Below, piece by piece: positions 1 through 8,372 of a DNA stretch of 64,000 bases (its first letter is position 1; each line of letters opens with the position of its first letter). The position numbers were made by a program, and so were the translations under genes. This stretch comes from Gammaproteobacteria bacterium (lineage in GTDB: Bacteria; Pseudomonadota; Gammaproteobacteria; Burkholderiales; Burkholderiaceae_C), in assembly GCA_018815325.1 (NCBI GenBank), contig JAHIYE010000013.1, positions 1 through 64,000 of the forward strand, in the 5' to 3' direction. The notes below the pieces were generated by a model that saw only the letters and a list, made by a program, of their open reading frames with translations, ran no database searches and was not told the origin of the DNA.

Positions 1-1178
1 GCAAAGCCGCGGCCCTGCTCACCCGCACGGGCAGCTTCCACCGCCGCGTTCAAGGCCAGGATGTTGGTCTGGAAGGCAATGCCATCGATCACGCTGATGA
101 TGTCGCTGATCTTCTTGCTGGAGTCGTTGATACCTTTCATGGTTTCAACCACCTGGCTCACCACTTCACCACCTTCGACCGCTACGGTCGACGCACTTTG
201 TGCAAGCTGATTGGCTTGTTTGGCGCTTTCGGCGTTTTGCTTGACCGTGGCATTGAGCTCTTCCATGGATGCTGCGGTCTCTTCCAGCGCGCTGGCCTGC
301 TGCTCGGTACGGGCTGACAGATCGTTATTGCCCTGGGCTATCTCGGCGCTGGCAGTAGCCACGCCCTCGGAGCCTCCGCGCACGGAGGTCACTACCTTGA
401 CCAGGCCGGCCTGCATCTCATTGAGTGCCCGGAGCAACTGGGCTGTTTCATTGTTTCCATTCGCTTCGAACTCCTGGCTCAGGTCACCAGCCGCCACGGC
501 ACGTGAAATATTCACAGCCTGGTTGATCGGACCCGTGATGGACCGCACCAGCAGCCAGCCAAAGAAGCACAAGAAGGCCACAGCGACTATTCCCAGGGAA
601 ATCAGCCATATCCTCGCTGACTTGAAGGCCTGCATAGCTTCATCCTTAGACTCCTCAGTCAGGCTCATCTGATAGACCACCAGTTCCTCGATGGCCTCCA
701 GCGCCTGGTTCTGTACAGGGCGTACCTCAGTCATGATGACCTTGGTTGCACTCTCGTTGTCATTGGCCAGGCCCAGCTTCACGGCCTTATCGGACGGGGC
801 GTTCATGGCCTCAACGGGACCGGCAATCTTGGCCAGCAAGGCTTTGCCCTGGCTAGAACTGATGGTGACTTTCAACTGTTTCTCCATCTTGTCAAATGAC
901 TCTCGAAGCCCTTGCAGGCGCTCGAATTCTTTTTTCATGCCAGCTTCATCCGACAACAAGGCGATGTTGCGAACCACCACGGCGCGTGTGCGTACGTTGT
1001 CTCTCATGTCTTTGGCGATATTGACCTTGTACACGCGGTCATCCACGATCTTGATCAGATGGTCGTCGATCATTTGCAGTCGCGAGATGCTGAGCATCAC
1101 CATCACGGCGGTCAGGGCAGCTGCAATTGCAATACCCAAACCCAGACGGGTGCCTATTTTCATGTCATTGATGTTCAT
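1..1178 (-). CDS. Methyl-accepting chemotaxis protein (5' part; 3' end lies outside the window)
   Basis: Inner-membrane chemoreceptor that senses ligands in the periplasm and controls CheA through CheW. The first 392 codons are visible. There is a membrane segment at about residues 11-31, a helical periplasmic region of about 155 residues, a second membrane segment at about 187-209, a HAMP linker, then the signalling domain. The window edge cuts the signalling hairpin in the conserved stretch [20 protein letters not shown]. The start ATG is at 1178, preceded by an AAGAA-type ribosome site. The gene lies 41 nt downstream of cheW on the same strand, so the two are probably co-transcribed. The ligand cannot be told from sequence. 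Confidence 0.93.
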   Translation of the reverse strand, partial: MNINDMKIGTRLGLGIAIAAALTAVMVMLSISRLQMIDDHLIKIVDDRVYKVNIAKDMRDNVRTRAVVVRNIALLSDEAGMKKEFERLQGLRESFDKMEKQLKVTISSSQGKALLAKIAGPVEAMNAPSDKAVKLGLANDNESATKVIMTEVRPVQNQALEAIEELVVYQMSLTEESKDEAMQAFKSARIWLISLGIVAVAFLCFFGWLLVRSITGPINQAVNISRAVAAGDLSQEFEANGNNETAQLLRALNEMQAGLVKVVTSVRGGSEGVATASAEIAQGNNDLSARTEQQASALEETAASMEELNATVKQNAESAKQANQLAQSASTVAVEGGEVVSQVVETMKGINDSSKKISDIISVIDGIAFQTNILALNAAVEAARAGEQGRGF

Positions 1179-1219
1179 GTTCTTCTTTCTTGGATTTTGT
1201 TTCTACGTGACGGTTTGAT

Positions 1220-1753
1220 TTACTGCAGCGTTTGCGCAACCAGGCCCATCTCGGGGCTGGACATGAGTTTCTCGATGTCCATGAGGATCAGCATGCGTTC
1301 GGTGTCGCCCTGCTTGATCGTGCCGATGCCGGTGACGTGGTCAGTACCTACGCCGCCACTCATCGCAGGAGCGGCCTGGATCTGTGAGGCCTGCAGTTCG
1401 ATCACATCCGACACGCTGTCCACTACCACACCGATCACGCGCTCACCGATGTTCAGCACGATGGTCACGGTCAGGTCACCGTAGACAACCTCTTCCAGCT
1501 CGAACTTCATGCGCAGGTCAACGATGGGCACGATGACGCCACGCAGGTTGACCACACCCAGCACGTGTGCTGGCGTGTTGGCCATGTGGGTAGAGGTGCT
1601 GTAGCCCCGGATTTCCTGCACGCTCAGGATGTCGATGCCGTATTCTTCGCGCCCCAGGCGGAAGGTGAGAAATTCGCGGCTGCCAGCGCCCTGGCCTGCA
1701 GCTTGTCGTGCATGAGGGGAGCTAACCTCACTTGCGGTGGACGTTGTGTGCAT
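1220..1753 (-). CDS. cheW: Chemotaxis coupling protein CheW
   Basis: Adaptor of 177 residues that links chemoreceptors to the kinase CheA in the cytoplasm. It carries the CheW beta-barrel signature: [15 protein letters not shown], then VQEIRGY, then [18 protein letters not shown]. The frame is open upstream to 1801, but the ATG at 1753 has AGGA about nine bases ahead, and the extra 16 residues look untranslated. It is followed on the same strand by the receptor gene. No cheA or cheY is in view, so this is probably a receptor-adaptor cassette separate from the main chemotaxis operon. Confidence 0.93.
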   Translation of the reverse strand: MHTTSTASEVSSPHARQAAGQGAGSREFLTFRLGREEYGIDILSVQEIRGYSTSTHMANTPAHVLGVVNLRGVIVPIVDLRMKFELEEVVYGDLTVTIVLNIGERVIGVVVDSVSDVIELQASQIQAAPAMSGGVGTDHVTGIGTIKQGDTERMLILMDIEKLMSSPEMGLVAQTLQ

Positions 1754-1920
1754 GAAAATCCTGTCTGTTTTTGACGGGATTGAATGTAAAACTGTATACA
1801 CAATCTCGCCATAGTGTTTTGCTGAACTTCATGTGGGCGTTCAACTACATGCTTGTATCTACATATATTAGCATGCACACATTAGTGCACAACCGCGTCT
1901 AGAAATGTCAAAATACCCTG
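1754..1920. promoter_or_regulatory. Divergent intergenic region between cheW and a MarR gene
   Basis: This AT-richer 167-nt gap must hold the promoters of both divergent genes. It contains a small inverted repeat, TGCAC and GTGCA separated by six bases, at 1874-1889, about 31 nt before the MarR start. MarR proteins often repress their own promoters from such sites, but five-base arms are weak evidence. I could not assign -35 and -10 boxes with confidence. Confidence 0.3.
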
Positions 1921-2367
1921 ATGGGTACAGCTAAACGCAAACACTGCACAGACTTCAAGGCCAAGCGTCTTTCCCGTCTGCTGTCGCGCCATTACGACAC
2001 CGAGCTCGCCAAAGCCGGTCTTAAAACCACGCAGTTCACCCTGCTAACCCACTTGGTGCTCCAGGGGGCCATGACGCAAGGTGAGCTTGCTCAAAAAATG
2101 GGGCTTGAGCCCTCTACCCTGACCCGTAACCTGAAGCTGCTGATGGACAAGGGATGGGTTACACAGCAGCTTGCCTCAGATGGACGCATCCGTTTGGTCA
2201 GCATCACAGCGGCGGGAGAGGCCAAACAGCAAGAGGCCGATCAATTCTGGAAGCTTGCCCAAAAGACCATCAACAGCATCCTGGGCAAGGAACGGGTTGA
2301 GACGTTGAACAGCTTGCTCGATCAGTGCGCTTCGCTGCTCGTTGAGTACGGTACCAGGGAAGATTAA
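1921..2367 (+). CDS. MarR family transcriptional regulator
   Basis: DNA-binding regulator of 148 residues, a usual MarR length. The winged helix-turn-helix spans about residues 30-100: a recognition region with GELAQKMGLEPSTLTRNLKLL followed by a wing around DGRIRLVSIT. It probably acts as a dimer and responds to small phenolics or oxidants, but the ligand is not evident. It is divergent from cheW and convergent with dsbB (four-base overlap of the 3' ends). No clear ribosome site precedes the ATG at 1921, so translation may be weak or the start may differ. Confidence 0.88.
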   Translation: MGTAKRKHCTDFKAKRLSRLLSRHYDTELAKAGLKTTQFTLLTHLVLQGAMTQGELAQKMGLEPSTLTRNLKLLMDKGWVTQQLASDGRIRLVSITAAGEAKQQEADQFWKLAQKTINSILGKERVETLNSLLDQCASLLVEYGTRED

Positions 2368-2861
2368 GGTCGCGAGGACCGGAACCACAACAGGCTCAGC
2401 ATCAGCAGGGCAATGACACTGAAGCAGACGAAGGACCAGTTGGCGATGGAGCCGCCCAGGAAAGTCCAGTCCACCTGGGTGCAATCACCGCCGCCCCGGA
2501 AGATCATGGGCAGGGCGCGCTTCAGGGGGAAGGTTTCAATCATGCCGTAGAAGTCGCGCCCGCAGGACACCACCTCGGGCGGATACCACTGCAGCCAGCT
2601 CTGGCGAGCCGCCACAAAGGCACCGAAGCCGGCTATCGGCACGAGCAGCACCGCGCCTGTGAATTGCAAGCTTTTTTGGCCTGTAGCCCCCGCCAGTGCT
2701 GCGACAATAGCTATCAAAATAAGAGCGTAGCGTTGTACGATGCACATCGGACAGGGCACCAGGCCCACCACGTGCTGCAAGTACAGGCCAAAGGCCAGCA
2801 GACCCACACAGCCCAGACTCACTGCCAGCAGGATCTGGCGCACACTCAAACGACTCAACAT
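2364..2861 (-). CDS. dsbB: Disulfide bond formation protein DsbB
   Basis: Inner-membrane quinone reductase of 165 residues that reoxidises the periplasmic thiol oxidase DsbA. It has four predicted membrane helices and both cysteine pairs: CPMC at residues 37-40, and C100 with C127 in the second periplasmic loop. The frame opens at 2957, but the ATG at 2861 has CGGAG in front and fits family length. Residues of about 45-62, most of the second helix (ALILIAIVAALAGATGQK), are encoded by a copy of the dispersed 51-nt repeat described at 2678-2728, in the reading frame shared by all coding copies. The divergent neighbour is the YggX-like gene. Confidence 0.93.
   Translation of the reverse strand: MLSRLSVRQILLAVSLGCVGLLAFGLYLQHVVGLVPCPMCIVQRYALILIAIVAALAGATGQKSLQFTGAVLLVPIAGFGAFVAARQSWLQWYPPEVVSCGRDFYGMIETFPLKRALPMIFRGGGDCTQVDWTFLGGSIANWSFVCFSVIALLMLSLLWFRSSRP
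2678..2728 (-). repeat. Dispersed 51-nt repeat, copy A (inside dsbB)
   Basis: The unit is a 20-nt head resembling TTGCTAYNNATTTNATAGCT plus a 31-nt tail with TCGCA, GGGCT and AGGCC. Copy A has ATTTTGATAGCT in the head and GGGGCTACAGGCC at the tail end, followed by an A-run. It lies wholly within dsbB, on the coding strand, and encodes part of a membrane helix. Seven copies align over all 51 positions without gaps. Confidence 0.85.
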
Positions 2862-2979
2862 GTCAACTCCGTGATGAATACCAGTTGATTGGACACCAGA
2901 ATGCAAAAGAGGTTTCCCGAAACCGGCGACAATTTGCATATTCGTCAACACATACACGCATACAACGAGGATTCTCTAC

Positions 2980-3252
2980 ATGGCACGCATGGTCAACTGC
3001 ATCAAGCTCGGCAAGGAAGCCGAAGGACTCGACTTTCCCCCCTACCCCGGTGATCTGGGCAAACGTCTCTGGGAGAACGTGAGCAAGGAAGCCTGGGCCG
3101 CCTGGCTCAAGCACCAGACCATGCTGGTCAATGAAAACCGCCTGAACCTGGCTGATGCACGGGCCCGGCAGTACCTGGCCCGCCAGATGGAGAACCACTT
3201 CTTCGGCGATGGCGCCGACAAGGCCCAGGGTTACGTCCCTCCCAGCGCCTGA
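2980..3252 (+). CDS. yggX: Probable Fe(2+)-trafficking protein, YggX family
   Basis: Small cytosolic protein of 90 residues that helps protect iron-sulfur clusters from oxidative damage. The family is recognised from the start [20 protein letters not shown], with its conserved Cys, the central [19 protein letters not shown], and the ending [15 protein letters not shown]. Length matches E. coli YggX (about 91). It is divergent from dsbB, and mnmC follows 11 nt downstream on the same strand, probably in one transcript. Confidence 0.95.
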   Translation: MARMVNCIKLGKEAEGLDFPPYPGDLGKRLWENVSKEAWAAWLKHQTMLVNENRLNLADARARQYLARQMENHFFGDGADKAQGYVPPSA

Positions 3253-3263
3253 GCACAGGCGCC

Positions 3264-5156
3264 TTGCGCCCCGCAGGCCCCGTGACCCCCGCCCTGCTGC
3301 GCACCGGTGGCCTGCCCGAGGCCTGGCGTGGCAGCAACAGCTGGCGCATTCTCGACACCCGGCTCAATGACGGACAGGCTTTTCTCGCTACCTGGCAAGC
3401 CTGGCGGGACGATGCGCCAGGCCCGCGCATGCTGCACTACGTGGCGCTCGCACCGCAGGCCCCCCAGTTCGAGCGCCTGCTGCGCAGCGCAGCCCAATAC
3501 CCCGAGTTGCGTACACAGATAGAAGCACTGGCCGGGCAATGGTCCGGGCTGTTGCCGGGCTTTCACCGCTTCATGCTGCAGGAGGGGCGGCTGCTGCTGA
3601 CCCTGTGCATTGGCGACACACAGACCCTGCTGCGTGAGCAACAGTTCAGCGCTGACACCGTCTACCTCGATGCCTCGCCCACTCCATCTGCCACAACCGA
3701 TACAGCCCCCGCACCAGACCTTCCCTGGGACCGCTGGTGCGTCAAGGCCCTGGTCCGCTGCTGCCGACGCGGCACACGCATCGCAGCCGCGTGCGCCAGC
3801 CCCGAGCTGCGCGCCGCACTGTCGCAAAGCGGCTTTGAGTTGCATGAGGCCACAGCACCAGCACACAGCCCGCCGGAGCGGCACGGTCCTCACGCGTTGA
3901 TGGGGGGCCTGTTCAACCCCCACTGGGCCTTGAAGTCCACACGCCGTGCCCTGCCTGCCCCGGCACTGGCGCCGGGCCATTGCGCCGTCATCGGTGCCGG
4001 GCTGGCCGGCGCCAGCGTGGCGGCAGCACTGGCGCGGCGCGGCTGGCAGGTCACGGTGCTCGATGCAGCGCCCTCCCCCGCTGCGGCAGCCTCCGGCCTG
4101 CCGGCAGGCCTGATGCTGCCTCATGTGTCGGCTGACGACAGCCCTCGCTCCCGGCTGTCGCGCCGTGGCATGCGGCTGATGCTGCAGCAGGCCGATCGTC
4201 TGCTGCAACGGGGCCAGGACTGGGCGCCCAGTGGTGTACTGGAGCACCGGCTCGACAAGTCACCGGGCCTGCCCGCAGCCTGGCCGCCTGAGGGGCTGGA
4301 CTGGTCGCGCCCGGGGGCCGACAAACTCACGCCCCCCTGGTGCGACGGCATGCGGACTGGTGTGAGCACACTCTGGCATGCGCAGGGCGCCTGGATCAAG
4401 CCGGAACGCATCGTGCAGGCCTGGCTGGCGCAGGGGGGCGTGCGGTTTCAAGGCCAGGCATCGGTGGCGCGCCTGCAGCGTGCCGGCCATGACTGGCAAC
4501 TGTTTGACGCAGCCGGCGCCCTGCTGACAAGCGCCAGCCACGTGGTGCTGGCCAATGGTGCCGGCCTCATGGGGCTGCTGGCCGGCTTGCGCGAGCACGC
4601 GCCGCAGGGCCTGCAACTGGCACAACTGCCCGCCCTGCAGGCCTTGCGCGGCCAGGTGTCCTGGGCCTTGCAGCGCGAAGGCGACGCGGCTGCGCTGCCA
4701 CCCTTCCCCGTCAACGGCATGGGCAGCCTGATACCGCAGGTGCCGCTGGCCGAGGGACTGGCCTGGTTTGCGGGCGCCACTTACGAAGACGAAGCAGACC
4801 ACGCCGGCCCTGTCGACACCGCAGCCCATCACCAGGAAAACCTGCAACGCCTGAAAACCCTGCTGCCCACGGCCGGGCGCGCGCTGGCGGGGCTGTTCGA
4901 GCCACCGCTGGGAAGCACATCGCTGCAGGCCTGGCGCCAGACGCGCTGCGTGGCGGCGGACCGCCTGCCGCTGCTCGGCCCCCTCGATGCTGGCGAGACC
5001 CCAACGCTGTGGGTCAGCTCGGCGATGGGTTCGCGCGGGCTGACGCTGGCCATGCTCTGTGCCGAATTGCTGGCAGCCCAGTGGCACGCCGAGCCCTGGC
5101 CACTGGAGGCCAGCTTGGCCGCGCATTTGCTGGCCGGGCGCGGCGGCGCAGGTTGA
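3264..5156 (+). CDS. mnmC: MnmC-like tRNA wobble-uridine enzyme with degenerate methyltransferase half
   Basis: MnmC completes 5-methylaminomethyl-2-thiouridine at position 34 of some tRNAs: a C-terminal FAD domain removes the carboxymethyl group and an N-terminal domain methylates the amine. The FAD half is well preserved, with the dinucleotide motif GAGLAG near residue 244 and GSRGLTLAMLCAELLAAQ near the end. The N-terminal half aligns in length and hydrophobic pattern but has lost the SAM loop (family E-x-GFGTGLNF; here DTRLNDGQAF) and the FLDGFAPAKNP segment (here YLDASPTPSATT). It also lacks about 40 N-terminal family residues. No ATG is usable: TTG at 3264 or GTG at 3282 must start it. 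It follows yggX. Confidence 0.82.
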   Translation: MRPAGPVTPALLRTGGLPEAWRGSNSWRILDTRLNDGQAFLATWQAWRDDAPGPRMLHYVALAPQAPQFERLLRSAAQYPELRTQIEALAGQWSGLLPGFHRFMLQEGRLLLTLCIGDTQTLLREQQFSADTVYLDASPTPSATTDTAPAPDLPWDRWCVKALVRCCRRGTRIAAACASPELRAALSQSGFELHEATAPAHSPPERHGPHALMGGLFNPHWALKSTRRALPAPALAPGHCAVIGAGLAGASVAAALARRGWQVTVLDAAPSPAAAASGLPAGLMLPHVSADDSPRSRLSRRGMRLMLQQADRLLQRGQDWAPSGVLEHRLDKSPGLPAAWPPEGLDWSRPGADKLTPPWCDGMRTGVSTLWHAQGAWIKPERIVQAWLAQGGVRFQGQASVARLQRAGHDWQLFDAAGALLTSASHVVLANGAGLMGLLAGLREHAPQGLQLAQLPALQALRGQVSWALQREGDAAALPPFPVNGMGSLIPQVPLAEGLAWFAGATYEDEADHAGPVDTAAHHQENLQRLKTLLPTAGRALAGLFEPPLGSTSLQAWRQTRCVAADRLPLLGPLDAGETPTLWVSSAMGSRGLTLAMLCAELLAAQWHAEPWPLEASLAAHLLAGRGGAG

Positions 5157-5349
5157 CGCGCCCGTCCGTTCTGCGCTCGTTTACCGCGTTGAGCCCTTCG
5201 GCCCAACTCAGCACAGGCCAAGCTCAGCTAAACGGAGGGACTTGTTCATCTTAGTTTTAGCTGATTTGAACCTAATATTCTTTAATGGATATATAGAAAT
5301 CATGAAAATGTAGTTTGCAATATAACGATGAGCCCCTAAAGTCCCCTGC
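5157..5349 (+). promoter_or_regulatory. Upstream region of the sulfate-assimilation genes
   Basis: A 193-nt gap whose second half (about 5240-5335) is much richer in A and T than the flanking genes. That is expected for a promoter and for CysB, the usual LysR-type activator of cysteine genes. It contains TATAAC around 5321-5326 as a possible -10 box, but I find no good matching -35 hexamer and cannot define a CysB site by eye. Confidence 0.3.
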
Positions 5350-6141
5350 ATGGAAGACTTTGCGTTCATCTTTGCGGGCTTTTTTGTTGGCGTCGTCGTC
5401 GGGATCACCGGCGTGGGCGGCGGCTCGCTCATGACGCCGATCCTGATCTTTTTCTTTGGCGTCAAGCCCTATCTCGCCATTGGCACCGACCTGCTGTTTG
5501 CGGCCTTTACCAAAATGGGCGGTACGGTTCGCCTGGCGCGTGCCAGGGTGATTGACTGGCGGGTGGTGTTTCATCTCTCCGCCGGCAGCATTCCTGCGGC
5601 CTTGATCACCTTGTGGGTGCTCAGGCAGCTCGGACCAACCGACCCCGAGGTGCAAAGCCTCATGACCACCACCCTGGGCGGCGCCCTGCTGATGACGGCT
5701 GCGGCCACCTTTTACAAGGTCGTGCGCGGCAAGGCCGTTCCCACATCCCTCGCCCGTGGCCAGGAGCAATTAGCCACCCGTGCCCGCCACTGGAGTCTGC
5801 CGCTGCTGTTTGGCGCCCTGATCGGTACCCTGGTGACACTCACCTCGGTAGGTGCCGGTGCCATCGGCGTGAGCGTGCTGCTGATCCTCTACCCCCTGCT
5901 GCCGCTGCCACGCATCGTGGCGGCCGACATCGCCTATGCCGTGCCCCTGACGCTGGTCGCCGGATTCGGCCACGCCTCGCTGGGCTCGGTGGACTGGAGC
6001 CTGCTCGCCAAGCTGCTCGCGGGCTCGCTGCCCGGCATCTGGCTGGGCACCCATCTCATGACCCGCATACCCGAGCGCGTGATTCGCTCGGCCCTGTCCG
6101 TCTTGCTGGCTTATGCCGGCGTCAAGCTCATTGCCTTGTAA
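5350..6141 (+). CDS. TauE/SafE family membrane transporter, probably sulfite or sulfate related
   Basis: Integral membrane protein of 263 residues with about eight hydrophobic segments. The TauE/SafE signature is visible at the N-terminus (GFFVGVVVGITGVGGGSLMTP) and repeats in the second half (GTLVTLTSVGAGAIG), as expected for this internally duplicated family. Members move sulfite, sulfoacetate or other organic anions. Its place 50 nt before cysI points to a role in sulfur anion traffic, for example exporting excess sulfite. That role is inference from context. Confidence 0.88.
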   Translation: MEDFAFIFAGFFVGVVVGITGVGGGSLMTPILIFFFGVKPYLAIGTDLLFAAFTKMGGTVRLARARVIDWRVVFHLSAGSIPAALITLWVLRQLGPTDPEVQSLMTTTLGGALLMTAAATFYKVVRGKAVPTSLARGQEQLATRARHWSLPLLFGALIGTLVTLTSVGAGAIGVSVLLILYPLLPLPRIVAADIAYAVPLTLVAGFGHASLGSVDWSLLAKLLAGSLPGIWLGTHLMTRIPERVIRSALSVLLAYAGVKLIAL

Positions 6142-6191
6142 GGGGCCCTGAAGGCCCGCCCCATCTGTCGTCAGAACAGTTCTACACCACC

Positions 6192-7982
6192 ATGTACCAA
6201 TACACCGATTTCGACCGCCAGTTCATCCGCCAGCGCGCAGCGCAATACCGCGACCAGCTTGAACGCAACCTGGCGGGCACGCTGGGGGACGACGAGTTCC
6301 GTCCGCTGCGCCTGCAAAACGGCTGGTATGTGCAGCGCTACGCGCCCATGCTGCGTGTTGCCGTGCCTTACGGCGAGCTTTCCAGCGCGCAGCTGCGCGT
6401 GCTGGCCAAAATTGCCCGTGAATACGACCAGCCCGACGAGGCGGTGTACCGCACCGCCATCGACACCCAGGGCAAGCTCGGCACCGGCAGGATGCCCGTG
6501 GGCTATGGCCATTTCACCACACGCCAGAACGTGCAGTTCAACTGGATTCCACTCGACAAGAGTGCCGAGGTGATGGAACTGCTGGCCTCGGTGGACATGC
6601 ACGGCATCCAGACCAGTGGCAACTGCATCCGCAACATCACCAGCGACGAGCGTGCCGGCATTGCCGTGGACGAGTCGGTAGACCCGCGCCCCTACTGCGA
6701 AATCCTGCGCCAGTGGAGCACGCTGCATCCCGAGTTCGCATTCTTGCCACGCAAGTTCAAGCTGGCCGTGATCGGCGCCAGGGAAGACCGCGCGGCCACC
6801 GCCTGGCACGACGTGGGCCTGCACCTGCTGCGCAACGAGGAGGGTGAGGTGGGCTTCAAGGTACTGGTGGGGGGTGGCATGGGCCGCACGCCGGTGATTG
6901 CCAGCACCCTGCGTGAGTTCCTGCCCTGGCAGCAGATCCTCAACTACCTGGAAGCCGTGGTGCGCGTCTACAACCGTTGGGGCCGGCGCGACAACATGTA
7001 CAAGGCCCGCATCAAGATTCTGGTGAAGGCCGAGGGCGAGCGCTTCGTCAACGAAGTGGAAGCCGAGTACGAGCAGATCCTGCTCCACGATGGCGGTGCA
7101 CACGCCATCCCGCAAGCCGAGCTGGACCGTGTGACGGCCTCCTTCGTGCCACCGGCGCTGAACTGCAACCGCTCGGATGCCGAGGCCAAGATCGAGAACA
7201 TCCTGCGTGCCGCCGCCGAGGACGACGTGGAGTTCTCCCGCTGGCTGCAGCAAAACGTGTCGGCCCACAAAAACCCCGACCTGCGCGCCGTCACCCTCTC
7301 CTTCAAACGCCTGGGCCAGGCGCCGGGGGATGCCACTGCGGACCAGCTGGACATTGCCGCCAACCTGGCTGATCAGTTCAGCGCTGGCGAGGTGCGCGTC
7401 ACGCACGACCAGAACCTGCTGCTGCCCTGGGTGCGCTGCGACCAGTTGCCCGAGCTCTGGCGGGCCGCCCGCAAGGCTGGCTTCGCACGGCCCAATATCC
7501 GCCTGCTGACCGACATGATTGCCTGCCCCGGCGGCGACTTCTGTGCGCTGGCCAATGCCCGCTCCATCCCGATTGCGGAAGCGATCACCGCGCGCTACCA
7601 GGACATGGACGAGCTGCACGACTTGGGCGAGATCGACCTGCACATCAGCGGCTGCATCAACTCCTGCGGTCACCACCACAGCGGCCACATCGGCATTCTC
7701 GGCGTCGACAAGGACGGCCAGGAGTGGTACCAGGTGCTGCTCGGGGGCTCGGATGGCTCGCGCCTCAGCGGCGCACCACAGGCGGCCAGGGTGGTCGGCC
7801 CGTCCTTTGGCGCGGCCGAAGTGCCCGATGTGATTGAGGCCGTGCTGGACACCTACCGGCAGACCCGTGAGGCAGGCGAGACCTTCATCGCCACGCTGCG
7901 CCGGGTCGGCTTCGACACCTTCAAGCAGGCAGCCAACGCTGCACGGCATCCGGCAGAAAGCACTGACCTCGCTGAGGCCTGA
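6192..7982 (+). CDS. cysI: Sulfite reductase haemoprotein (beta subunit) CysI
   Basis: Reduces sulfite to sulfide with six electrons in the cytoplasm, using sirohaem and a 4Fe-4S cluster. The 596-residue protein has the nitrite/sulfite reductase repeats and the four cluster cysteines at about 445, 451, 488 and 492 (CPGGDFC and GCINSC). The start MYQYTDFDRQF matches betaproteobacterial homologues; no obvious ribosome site precedes it. No CysJ flavoprotein subunit is in the window, so electrons must come from another donor. The ferredoxin and ferredoxin reductase genes 3.5 kb downstream are candidates. DUF934 follows after 11 nt. Confidence 0.96.
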   Translation: MYQYTDFDRQFIRQRAAQYRDQLERNLAGTLGDDEFRPLRLQNGWYVQRYAPMLRVAVPYGELSSAQLRVLAKIAREYDQPDEAVYRTAIDTQGKLGTGRMPVGYGHFTTRQNVQFNWIPLDKSAEVMELLASVDMHGIQTSGNCIRNITSDERAGIAVDESVDPRPYCEILRQWSTLHPEFAFLPRKFKLAVIGAREDRAATAWHDVGLHLLRNEEGEVGFKVLVGGGMGRTPVIASTLREFLPWQQILNYLEAVVRVYNRWGRRDNMYKARIKILVKAEGERFVNEVEAEYEQILLHDGGAHAIPQAELDRVTASFVPPALNCNRSDAEAKIENILRAAAEDDVEFSRWLQQNVSAHKNPDLRAVTLSFKRLGQAPGDATADQLDIAANLADQFSAGEVRVTHDQNLLLPWVRCDQLPELWRAARKAGFARPNIRLLTDMIACPGGDFCALANARSIPIAEAITARYQDMDELHDLGEIDLHISGCINSCGHHHSGHIGILGVDKDGQEWYQVLLGGSDGSRLSGAPQAARVVGPSFGAAEVPDVIEAVLDTYRQTREAGETFIATLRRVGFDTFKQAANAARHPAESTDLAEA

Positions 7983-7988
7983 GAGAGA

Positions 7989-8039
7989 TTACTATGAAAT
8001 TAATAGCTACTGGCGCAGATACAGCAAGGGCTGAAGGCC
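7989..8039 (+). repeat. Dispersed 51-nt repeat, copy B (start of the DUF934 gene)
   Basis: The head is TTACTATGAAATTAATAGCT and the tail ends in AAGGGCTGAAGGCC, followed by AAAA. The ATG of the DUF934 gene lies inside the head (7994), so the repeat itself supplies the start codon and the first 15 residues. Reading frame is ATA-GCT (Ile-Ala), the same as copies A, C and F. Confidence 0.85.
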
Positions 8040-8371
8040 AAAATGTCATAGAACTGGCAAATGACCAGGACCCACGCGCCCTGCAGCTCGATGGCGTGAC
8101 ACGGATTGACCTGCAGTTCCCCAAGTTCAGCGACGGCCGCGCTTTCAGCCAGGCCTTTTTGCTGCGCCGCCGCCTGGGCTTCACGGGCGAGATCCGCGCC
8201 ACGGGCGATGTGCTGGTGGACCAGTTGGTCATGATGGCGCGCACCGGTTTTGACTCGGCCGTGCTGCGGGCCGACCAGGACCTGGCCGTGGCACAGCGCC
8301 AGATCGATCGCTTCAAGGCGTTTTACCAGGGCGACGCCGTGACCACGGCACCCCATTTCAAGGAGGCCTGA
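7994..8371 (+). CDS. DUF934 family protein (sulfite reductase-associated)
   Basis: DUF934 proteins accompany ferredoxin-type CysI in many proteobacteria; their biochemical role is not settled. The 125-residue protein has the family core: IDLQFPKFSDGRAFSQAFLL, then RLGFTGEIRATGDVL and DQLVMMARTGFDSAVLR. It has no cysteine, so it is not itself a redox protein of the iron-sulfur kind. The first 15 residues (MKLIATGADTARAEG) come from repeat copy B, and the protein is shorter than the roughly 160 residues I recall for gamma-proteobacterial members. This suggests the repeat replaced an older N-terminus. It sits 11 nt after cysI and 1 nt before cysH. Confidence 0.88.
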   Translation: MKLIATGADTARAEGQNVIELANDQDPRALQLDGVTRIDLQFPKFSDGRAFSQAFLLRRRLGFTGEIRATGDVLVDQLVMMARTGFDSAVLRADQDLAVAQRQIDRFKAFYQGDAVTTAPHFKEA

Positions 8372-8372
8372 G

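Noticed and set aside
5240-5330. A further copy of the 51-nt repeat in the AT-rich DNA before the TauE gene
   Set aside because: Some words such as TAGCTGATTT resemble the head, but the order and the GGGCT/AGGCC tail are missing.
6171-7949. A 592-codon open frame antisense to cysI
   Set aside because: It mirrors the high-GC codon bias of cysI on the opposite strand, has no family motif and no ribosome site. The real protein on the plus strand has all sulfite reductase residues.
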